From Xylanibacter brevis ATCC 19188 (GTDB taxonomy: Bacteria > Bacteroidota > Bacteroidia > Bacteroidales > Bacteroidaceae): a stretch of DNA of 64,000 nt. The translations under genes and the position numbers were made by a program. Positions 1 to 8,200 of this stretch are shown piece by piece; within the stretch, counting starts at the first letter, position 1, and each line of letters starts with the position of its first letter. The notes below the pieces were generated by a model. It searched no databases, had not been told where the DNA came from, and saw only the letters and a list, made by a program, of their open reading frames with translations. The stretch covers positions 186,001-250,000 of the forward strand of contig NZ_JHXM01000002.1 of assembly GCF_000621725.1 (NCBI RefSeq), written 5' to 3'.

Positions 1-2217
1 GATCTGGTCCATAGGGTCGAACGTAGAAGCGATGTAGCGCAGCGAGCCATCCTGATCGGCCTGTTTCACGCGCAGGCTCTTGATGTTGAATCCGTCGTCG
101 ACCTTGAAGTCGGTGCCTACGTGCGACATGTCGAGCGCATAGAAGCGTGTCTGCGTGTCGCGTAGCGCCGTCTCCATCTCGCTGGTCTGCAGAATCTGGT
201 GCGGATGATAGGGCGATACACGCAGCGTCTGTCCGCCATCCACGATGTATTTTCCCAGTCCCAGCGCCAGTGAAGCAATGCCCTCTTCGGCCGTCTCGTC
301 GCCAATGGGGTAGTAGTTCAGCGAGCGCAGCACACCTGAGAAGGTGGGGTAGTAGAGATCGCCATACTGTTGGCCCACCACCTCCTGGATGATGACTGCC
401 ATCTTTTCCTGGTCGATGACGTTCTGCGTGGCCGTCATGTAGGCTTTCGAGTCGCGATAGTAAACCGAGGCATAGACACTCTTAATGGCGCATGCCAGCA
501 TGCTCAGCATCTCGTACTTGTCGTCGAGCCAGGGAATCATATAGGTGGAATAGATACCAGCGAAAGGCTGATAGTGAGAGTCTTCGAGTAGCGATGACGA
601 ACGGATGGCGATAGGCTTCTTGATGGCTTCGAAGAAGATGAAGAAGTCCTCTATCAGTGCATCGGGCAACTGCGCCTTCAGGAAGTGTTGAAGGATGACA
701 TCGTCGGGGGCATCGCTCAGGGCAATGCTCCACAGGTTGTTGGAGTCCATGAACTCGTCGAAGAAGTCGGTGCAGAGCACCACCGTCTTCGGAATCTGTA
801 CAGGCGCATTCTCGAACTTGTTGAGCTCGGGGTGGCGCTTGATAATATTGTCGAGAAAAGCCAAACCACGACCTTTTCCGCCCAGCGAACCATCGCCGAT
901 GCGGGCAAAGTGGGCATAGCGGTCGAACTTAGCACGGTCGAAGACGGCCACCACGCCAATGTTCTTCATCTTACGATATTGCACAATGGCATCGAAGATG
1001 ATCTGACGGTGGGCATCCACATCCTGAAGCTTATGCCAGGTGACGTGCTTCAGAAACTGCGATACGGGGAAGATGGCACGTGCACACAGCCAGCGGCTCA
1101 TGTGGTTGCGGCGTATGTGGTGCATCAGCGAGTCGTGAGGAATCTTGAAGATGTTGTCCTGCAACTCCTTCAGTGAGCGCACGCGCATCACCTCCTCTTT
1201 GGTCTCGGGGTCGCGGAAGATGAAGTCGCCAAAGCCCAGATGTTCCTCCAGCAGATTGCGTAGATCCACATTGAACTTCTTAGAGTTCTTGTCTATGAAG
1301 TCATAGCCCTCGGCCTCAGCCTTCTGCTTGTTGACGGTCTCTGAGCTCTGCAGAATCAATGGCACGAACTCGTCGTGCTTGCGAATCTCGCGAAACAGTT
1401 TCAGTCCGGCCTCGGGGTCGCCCTCTTCCATGTGCGACAGGCGATTCACCGATGCCTTCATGGGGAAGCGCGTGTCGCTGATCACGCCCTGCACGTTGTC
1501 CTTGTACTTCAGGTAGAAAGACATGGCCTCCTCGTAGTTGGTGGCCAGCACCACCTTGGGGCGTCCGCGCTTGCGCTGGGCTGCAGCGTGGGGGTTCAGC
1601 GCCTCGGTCGAGAAACGCTTGCTCTGTGCCAGGATATAGTTGTAGAGGTTGGGCAGGATAGACGAGTAGAAACGAATATTGTCCTCCACCAGCAGAATCA
1701 TCTGCACATCGGCCTCGCGGATGTCGTGGTCAATGTTCATCTGGTCCTCAATCAGTTTGATGATGGAGAGGATGAGGTTGGTGTTGCCCAACCAGCAGAA
1801 CACGTAGTCGAAGATAGACATATCCTCATCCTGCATGCGGCGTGTGATGCCGTGTGAGAAAGGCGTCAGCACCACGCAAGGAATCTGCGGGTGAACCTGT
1901 TTCACCTCGCGAGCCACGGTGAAGGCATCGTTGTCGGCATTACCAGGCATGCAAATCACCAGGTCGATGTCGGTGGTCTTCAGCACCTCGTTGGCCTCTT
2001 CGGTGGTAGAAACCTGCGTGAAGGTGGGTGGGTAGCGCATGCCCAGTTCGGTATATTCGTCGAACACTTTCTCATCGACGCGCCCGTCGTCTTCAAGCAT
2101 GAAGGCATCATAAGGGTTAGCCACGATGAGTACGTTGAAGATGCGGCGAGTCATCAGGTTGATGAACGATACATCCTTCAGGTAGAAAGAATTGAATTCT
2201 TGTGGTATGTTAGCCAT
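1..2217 (-). CDS. Receiver-like / PEP-pyruvate-binding domain protein, partial (3' end beyond window)
   Basis: My translation gives 739 open codons from the ATG at 2217 to the left edge, so the C-terminus is missing. Residues 25-150 look like a degenerate response-regulator receiver. Residues about 173-300 are a more canonical receiver, with an acidic pair in ILLVEDN (D179) and a candidate phospho-acceptor D248 in VISDTRFP. From about residue 437 (GGKGRGLAFLDNI) the sequence matches the PEP/pyruvate-dikinase N-terminal nucleotide-binding domain, including IRSSSLLEDS near residue 540. Homologues in Bacteroidetes are usually labelled phosphoenolpyruvate synthase, but the receiver front end argues against a plain metabolic enzyme. 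A signal-controlled dikinase or phosphotransferase is an inference. It lies 12 bases downstream of ispH and is probably the last visible gene of the 10696-1 operon. Confidence 0.8.
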   Translation of the reverse strand, partial: MANIPQEFNSFYLKDVSFINLMTRRIFNVLIVANPYDAFMLEDDGRVDEKVFDEYTELGMRYPPTFTQVSTTEEANEVLKTTDIDLVICMPGNADNDAFTVAREVKQVHPQIPCVVLTPFSHGITRRMQDEDMSIFDYVFCWLGNTNLILSIIKLIEDQMNIDHDIREADVQMILLVEDNIRFYSSILPNLYNYILAQSKRFSTEALNPHAAAQRKRGRPKVVLATNYEEAMSFYLKYKDNVQGVISDTRFPMKASVNRLSHMEEGDPEAGLKLFREIRKHDEFVPLILQSSETVNKQKAEAEGYDFIDKNSKKFNVDLRNLLEEHLGFGDFIFRDPETKEEVMRVRSLKELQDNIFKIPHDSLMHHIRRNHMSRWLCARAIFPVSQFLKHVTWHKLQDVDAHRQIIFDAIVQYRKMKNIGVVAVFDRAKFDRYAHFARIGDGSLGGKGRGLAFLDNIIKRHPELNKFENAPVQIPKTVVLCTDFFDEFMDSNNLWSIALSDAPDDVILQHFLKAQLPDALIEDFFIFFEAIKKPIAIRSSSLLEDSHYQPFAGIYSTYMIPWLDDKYEMLSMLACAIKSVYASVYYRDSKAYMTATQNVIDQEKMAVIIQEVVGQQYGDLYYPTFSGVLRSLNYYPIGDETAEEGIASLALGLGKYIVDGGQTLRVSPYHPHQILQTSEMETALRDTQTRFYALDMSHVGTDFKVDDGFNIKSLRVKQADQDGSLRYIASTFDPMDQI

Positions 2218-2229
2218 AATGAGTCGTAT

Positions 2230-3081
2230 TTATAGTTTTAGTAGGGCATCGCGGCACTGCTCCATGAGCCACTTAGGTGTGCTGGTGGCACCACAGATGC
2301 CAATGGTCTCGATGTCTTTCAGCCATTCGGAGTTGATCTCTTCAGGTCCTTCGATAAGGTGCGAGTTGGGGTTCACGCGCAGACACTCGTTGAACAGCAC
2401 TTTGCCATTAGAGCTCTTGCGCCCGCAGACAAAGAGGATCAGGTCGTGGCGGGTGGCAAACTGCGATATGTTGGGCATGCGGTTGGCCACCGAGCGGCAG
2501 ATGGTGTCGAAGCTCTTGAAGGTGGCTTCGGGCGAGATATGCTCCTGGATGTACTCGATGATGCGATGAAACTCGTCGAGCGACTTGGTGGTCTGACTAT
2601 ACAGATAGATGTCGTGCGTGAAGTCAAGCTGTTTCACCTCCTCGAAATTCTCGATGACGAAGGCCGAACCCTCGGTCTGACCGACAAGTCCAAGCACCTC
2701 GGCATGACCTTTCTTGCCGAAGATGACAATCTGGCTCTTGGCCGTGTCGTACTGCTGCTTGATGCGGTTCTGCAACTTCAGTACCACCGGGCAGGTGGCA
2801 TCGATGATCTCGATGTTGTTCTGGCGCGCCAGTTCGTAGGTGGCGGGGGGCTCACCGTGTGCACGCAATAGTACTTTCACGTCGTGCAGCTGCTTCATAT
2901 CCTCGTGCGTGATGGTGATGAGGCCCATCTGTTTCAGTCGTTCGCACTCCATGCCATTATGGACAATGTCGCCCAGGCAGTAGAGCGTCTTGCCTTTTTT
3001 CAGTTCCTCCTCAGCTTTCTTGATGGCGGTGGTCACACCGAAGCAGAAACCACTGCCTTCGTCTATTTCAACTTGTAACAT
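2230..3081 (-). CDS. ispH: 4-hydroxy-3-methylbut-2-enyl diphosphate reductase (IspH/LytB)
   Basis: Last enzyme of the MEP isoprenoid pathway: reduces HMBPP to IPP and DMAPP with an iron-sulfur cluster, in the cytoplasm. The 283-residue length is normal for a bacterial IspH. The three cluster cysteines are visible: C13 in GSGFCFGV, C97 in DATCPVV and C263 in ICGATSTP. The substrate-binding histidines H41 (HNG) and H75 (AHGEPP) are also present. The start MLQVEIDEG is the standard one, six bases after meaB. It shares an apparent transcript with meaB upstream and the receiver/PEP-synthase-like gene downstream; no pathway partner is next to it. Confidence 0.96.
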   Translation of the reverse strand: MLQVEIDEGSGFCFGVTTAIKKAEEELKKGKTLYCLGDIVHNGMECERLKQMGLITITHEDMKQLHDVKVLLRAHGEPPATYELARQNNIEIIDATCPVVLKLQNRIKQQYDTAKSQIVIFGKKGHAEVLGLVGQTEGSAFVIENFEEVKQLDFTHDIYLYSQTTKSLDEFHRIIEYIQEHISPEATFKSFDTICRSVANRMPNISQFATRHDLILFVCGRKSSNGKVLFNECLRVNPNSHLIEGPEEINSEWLKDIETIGICGATSTPKWLMEQCRDALLKL

Positions 3082-3087
3082 TGAACT

Positions 3088-4188
3088 TTACTCTTTAAGC
3101 AATTTAAAATAATCGTCGAGCAGATCCTGGGCGGCCACGAATGACGTCTTCTGCCCGGCCAGTACCGTCTGCTCGGCAGCGTTGAGTTGTGCTTTGATCT
3201 GCGGATTGTTGTAGAAACTTAGGCGCAGATGCTCGTTGATGCTCTCGTACATCCAGTATTTAGCCTGCTCGTTGCGGCGATGGTCGAAATAGCCATTCTG
3301 CTTCACAAAGGCGAAATACTCGTAGATCATGTCCCAGACCTCCTTGACACCAGTGCCATAGAAGCCGCTGTAGCACAGTACCTTGGGCGTCCATCCACTT
3401 TCGGGCATGGGGAAGAAGTGCAGTGCGTTGCGGAAGTTGGTGGCTGCCATCTGACAGCGGTCCACATTGTCGCCATCGCACTTGTTGATGACGATGCCAT
3501 CACTTATCTCCATGATACCACGCTTGATGCCTTGCAGCTCGTCGCCAGTGCCAGCCACCTGGATGAGCAGGAAGAAATCGACCATCGAGTGACAGGCTGT
3601 CTCGCTCTGTCCCACGCCAACGGTCTCGACGAAAATCTTGTCGAAGCCAGCGGCCTCGCAGAGGATGATAGTCTCGCGCGTCTTGCGAGCCACGCCACCC
3701 AGTGAGCCTGCCGACGGGCTAGGACGGATGAAGGAGTCGGGATGAACAGCCAACTTCTCCATGCGGGTCTTGTCGCCCAGGATGCTTCCCTTGGTGCGTT
3801 CGGACGACGGGTCGATGGCCAGCACAGCCAGGCGACCGCCTTTCTCCTTCAGCAGGTGGATGCCAAACTCATCGATAGAGGTGGACTTGCCGGCGCCGGG
3901 AACGCCACTGATGCCGATGCGCACCGACTTGCCGCTGTAGGGCAGACATTTGTTGATCACCTCCTGAGCCTTGGCTTGGTGGTCGGGATTGGTGCTCTCT
4001 ATCAGCGTGACGGCCTGCGAAAGAATGGTGACATCGCCTTTCAGGATGCCCTCCACCATCTCGTCGGCCGTGAGTTCACGACGGCGTATGCGGTTGCGCT
4101 TCAGGTAAGGATTGATGATGGAGGGTTGCTCCACACCGCTGTTCACCTGCAGGCCAGCATATTCAGAACTGTTCTCGGGGTGCTCCAT
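3088..4188 (-). CDS. meaB: Methylmalonyl-CoA mutase-associated GTPase MeaB (ArgK family)
   Basis: G-protein chaperone that gates cobalamin loading and protects methylmalonyl-CoA mutase. The 366-residue protein has Walker A GVPGAGKST at residues 95-103, then DPSS, the switch segment ETVGVGQSE and the guanine-specificity segment NKCDGDN. Family members are normally encoded beside mutA/mutB; here the mutase genes are not in the window, and meaB sits between a DUF1573 gene (8-base gap) and ispH (6-base gap). Its presence suggests a B12-dependent succinate-propionate route, which fits Bacteroidales, but that is inference. The N-terminal ~35 residues are a variable extension. Confidence 0.94.
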   Translation of the reverse strand: MEHPENSSEYAGLQVNSGVEQPSIINPYLKRNRIRRRELTADEMVEGILKGDVTILSQAVTLIESTNPDHQAKAQEVINKCLPYSGKSVRIGISGVPGAGKSTSIDEFGIHLLKEKGGRLAVLAIDPSSERTKGSILGDKTRMEKLAVHPDSFIRPSPSAGSLGGVARKTRETIILCEAAGFDKIFVETVGVGQSETACHSMVDFFLLIQVAGTGDELQGIKRGIMEISDGIVINKCDGDNVDRCQMAATNFRNALHFFPMPESGWTPKVLCYSGFYGTGVKEVWDMIYEYFAFVKQNGYFDHRRNEQAKYWMYESINEHLRLSFYNNPQIKAQLNAAEQTVLAGQKTSFVAAQDLLDDYFKLLKE

Positions 4189-4196
4189 AGTCTTCT

Positions 4197-5273
4197 TTAT
4201 TTGTAGTTGATGCTGATGACCACTTTAGCATGGTCAGGATCGTTGGTGATCATGAGGATACGTGGCTTAGAGCGCACCTTCTTCAGGTCGTTAGGATAGA
4301 CCTTGGCTTTCAGGGTGGCTACCTCGCCAGGTTGCAGCTCGCTCTTGTTGAGTTGCACCTTCACACCCTTGGTGAAGAGCTGCATGGACGAAATCTTGAG
4401 TGGGGTGCGTCCCTGGTTGGTGATGGTGATGACGCCGCTCTTGTGCTTGGCATCCAGTGACAGTTCGCTGGATGACAGCTGCATCTTGGGCGCAAACTGC
4501 TTGTTGTTGCCGTCGAACTTAGACATGTCGGGCAGCAACACCACCGATACGGGAATCTCAATCTCGGAACGGATAGACTCGCCCAGAGTGCTGGCCAGAT
4601 AGATGGATGTCTGGGTGAGTCCCATGCCATAGACCTTCTGGCTATTCAGCGTTACAATCATCTTACCCGTGCGATAAGGGCTCAGCTTCTCGGGGATGGC
4701 CTTTGCCGCGAGGTAGGGAGGCAGATGAAGCATGTTGGGTGTGATGACCGAACTGGTGTTGTTGTAGATGTTGAACTCTGCCTGGCGCACGTCGCCCTTG
4801 TTCACATCGTCGAACTCCAGATTGTTGATGTCTGCGCGCAGTCCATTCAGGTCGTAGGGATATTTCTCAGCCATATTCTCGGTAGAAGCCTCGGCCAGGA
4901 CCACACCTTTCATCTTCAGATAGACAGGTTTTATCTCCGTCTTCGACGTGCGACCGCTGGTGCGGCAATAGACGGCGATCTGCTTGTTGAAATGTCCCAG
5001 CATGCGGGCATCGTAGGTCATCGAGATGGTGAACTTCTCGCCCGAAGAGATGCTCCTCTTGGGCCATTCCGTCTTGGTGCAGCCACAGTCGGCTTTGACA
5101 TTGGTGATGACGATGCTCCTGGGCCCTTTGTTCTTCAGTTCAAAGGTGCCAGTGATGGGGACTTCGTAGGCCGTCTTGCCTACGTCTATCGTTTGCTTGC
5201 TGATGGTCAGCTTCTGTGCCTGAATGGTGAATGCAGTCAGGCAAAACAAGGTGAGAGTCAGTATCTTTTTCAT
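4197..5273 (-). CDS. DUF1573 domain secreted protein
   Basis: A 358-residue exported protein with a clear signal peptide (MKKILTLTLFCLTAFTIQA). Right after it comes the DUF1573 signature: an immunoglobulin-like strand pattern with DVGKTAYEVPITGTFELKN and the conserved VKADCGCTKTEWP cysteine motif. Two further Ig-like/ASPM-SPD2-Hydin-type segments follow, near residues 140-220 and 255-355. DUF1573 proteins are common in Bacteroidetes, probably act in the periplasm or at the cell surface, and have no settled biochemical role. The start overlaps the stop of the alpha-2-macroglobulin gene by four bases (ATGA type), so the two are very likely translationally coupled and may work together. Confidence 0.88.
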   Translation of the reverse strand: MKKILTLTLFCLTAFTIQAQKLTISKQTIDVGKTAYEVPITGTFELKNKGPRSIVITNVKADCGCTKTEWPKRSISSGEKFTISMTYDARMLGHFNKQIAVYCRTSGRTSKTEIKPVYLKMKGVVLAEASTENMAEKYPYDLNGLRADINNLEFDDVNKGDVRQAEFNIYNNTSSVITPNMLHLPPYLAAKAIPEKLSPYRTGKMIVTLNSQKVYGMGLTQTSIYLASTLGESIRSEIEIPVSVVLLPDMSKFDGNNKQFAPKMQLSSSELSLDAKHKSGVITITNQGRTPLKISSMQLFTKGVKVQLNKSELQPGEVATLKAKVYPNDLKKVRSKPRILMITNDPDHAKVVISINYK

Positions 5274-8200
5274 TTTACGATGATTGTTTCTGATGCTGTT
5301 TGGCCGCGGAACTCGGGAGCATAGGCACAGCCAGCGGTGAGCGCGCCTGTCTCGTAGGTGCCGGGGCGGTCGATATAGTATTCTGTCTCGATGACGCGCT
5401 TGCCCTTGGCCAGACGGTCGAAATAATAATAGGTGGCGTTGTCTTTCGGCGCACAGTAGTAGCCATTGCGGTAGCCACTCAGTTGGTTGACGGGCTCCAT
5501 GCAGGCGGCACGCTTGTCGATGACCTCGACGAAGTCCAGATCGCGCTCAGTCTTGATGATGATGCGCACTTTTACGCGGTTGCCCACCTTCAGGGGCTGG
5601 TCGGCGATGATCTCGCGCTTCACGCTGATCTCGCTGCCCTCCGACTGGATGCTGGCAGCAGGCTGCAAGAACTGTGCATAGACGGCTCCCCAACTGGTGC
5701 CAGTGGTGGCCTTTTCGGCGGTGAAGGTCTTAGCACCCTGATAGTCCTGTGTGCTCTTGACGTAGCCCAGGCCAGCGGTGGCCTTCGGCATGTCGATGAG
5801 CTGATTATCTACTTTTAAGACGGTCTGAGAACGCTGGTTGCCCTGTAAGGTCTGTGAAGACTGTTGACCTAAGAAGGCATAGATGGCATTGACGCTGTTG
5901 ATAGGCGTGTCCCAAGCCTGTGTACGCTTCTGCTGCAGGAGCCAGCGGCGCATCTCGTCGATCGTCGTTGTGTCGGCAGGCGTCAGGCGTTGCAAGGCTT
6001 CGATGACAGCCACCTGTGAGGGAATGCGATAGTCGCGCCAAGAGTAAGTGGCGCGTGGCGTGTCGAAGTAGCGTCCCATGTCCTCCTTGTAAACCGTGTG
6101 CTCCTTGATGCTCTTGAGGTAAGCAGGCGACTCGAGGATGATGGCTGTGAGCGCTCTCTCGTAGATGGTTTGGTGCTTGATGTCTTTCTTCAGTAGTTTC
6201 TTGAGGTAGCTTTGTGCCTCGCTGACCTTGGCAGAGAGCGTTCTGCCGCTGAGCTTCGACATGTATAGATACTGCAGCGCCTTGTAGGAGGGGAACGACT
6301 GGCGATGACCCTTCTTCTCGTCTTGCTTCATCTCCTTGACCATCTTGATGATTTCCTGATCCATGAAAGAGAACGAGGCTTTCAGCATCTTCTTGACATC
6401 TTCCTGCTCGCCTGCCATCTGGTTCAGGCGTACCAGCATCTCGCAGACCTCAACGGTGATGAAGAACGACCCACTCATGCCAGGCCACCAGCTCCAAGAG
6501 CCATCAAACTGCTGTAGCATGTCGAGCTGTCTGGTGGCCGATGCGATGCGGGCGTTCATCAGTGAGTTGTCGAAGAAGTCGGAGAGCTGGCGCTTCTGCT
6601 CGGTCTCATGGCGGGCATCAGCCATCCAGGGCGTCTCGCTGAGTAGCAGATCCTTCAGTTCTTCGTTTTTCTCGAGAGCGCTCATCAGCGATGTCTTGTC
6701 GGTAGTCTCTTGCTTCCAGGCCTCAATGAGGTGCTTGGCCTGCGGGTTCTGCTCCAAGATGTGGCGCCCCACGGTATTAGAGTAGAGCGCAGCAGCTTGG
6801 CAGATGGCACACTGGTCGTTGGCATGAGCCACGGTGGGCAGTGCCTGGATCATGAGCCATGCAGGATTATTGGTGTATTCGAACGTGAGTCGGGGATGTG
6901 TGGCATCGGCAGGGATCATGGCAGCCAGGTCAATGGTCTTGGTGCCAGGAACCGTCTGTGTGAATGGGATGGTGACGGTCATCTGCTCTTTGTCGGACAG
7001 GATGGGAAGGTAGTGCTGTTCGCCGTCGCTGAAGCCTTCGCCAGCAAAGGATAACTTTGCTACTACCAAACCCTGACTTTGGTTACGGCAAACATAAGGG
7101 AAAGTTACGGCAAAGGTGGAGTTTGCCGTAACCAAAGTGGTACGGCTGTCGGCGTGCAGAACTTGCATCGTTTCGGGATCGAGCAATTCCAGTCGGGCGG
7201 TGCCCTCTACAGCGTGGTCGCTGGTGTTGAAGATGCGTGCGCTGATGGTGGCCTCGTCGCCCATGCGAATGAAGCGGGGCAGGTTGGGCTGGATCATCAC
7301 ATCCTTCTTAGCCACGGCTTCACCCTCCAGCAGTCCATATTTCATATCTTTGGTATGAGCCAGTCCGATGAAGCGCCATGAGGTGAGACTCTCGGGCAAA
7401 GTGAACTTCATAGAGATGCGCCCATCTGCATCTGCCAGCAGCTGTGGATAGAAGAAGGCCGTCTCCTGCAGGTTTTCACGCATGGAAACTTGAGGGGTAG
7501 CGCTTGTGGCTTGTGCTGACTGTGCATTGTTGGCAGTATTTTTCTTTAAACCAGCACTTCCGGTGGTAATAACATTGCCGAAAGAGCCTATTGGAGCATC
7601 GGAAGCCTCAAGGCATTCATATACTTCGGAGTCGGCATTAGTCCTTTTGACAGGAACTTCGGCCAGATTTAATCCACGTCTTGTCACGGTCGTGGCGTGA
7701 GGATACCACATGCTGGGATAGCATGAGCTGTCGAAGTGGCTCAACTTGAGATCCTCTACTTTCAGAAGGGTGAGCTTGCGTGTGGCAAATCTCTGAGCAT
7801 TATATCCCTCCTTATAGTTCCAGCTTAGGAATGGCACAGAGAAACTGGTGAAGGGCTCGAAGCCCCATTCGTGCTTGGTGAGCTGGTCGAGACTCTTGTC
7901 GAACAGGGTGGCCATGAGTTGGGTACCTCCTGCTGCGACAGGGTCAACCTTCAGGGTCCATTCCTCTTGCTGACCAGGTGTGAGCCTGTCGCGGAACGTC
8001 TCCCAGTGCAGTTTCAGTTTCTTGTCTTCCATCGGGCGGAGGATGGTGAAACTGTGAGTGTAAACGCGCCCCTCCTTGGCCCATGCGTAGCTCAGGGACA
8101 GGCCATCGCCATAGGTGGGCTTGTAGGTCAGCTTGCGGTTGATAAGCTCGTTGGACTTGTCAACAGAGCCTTGCTCGATGATGGCGTCGCCTGCTGCAAT

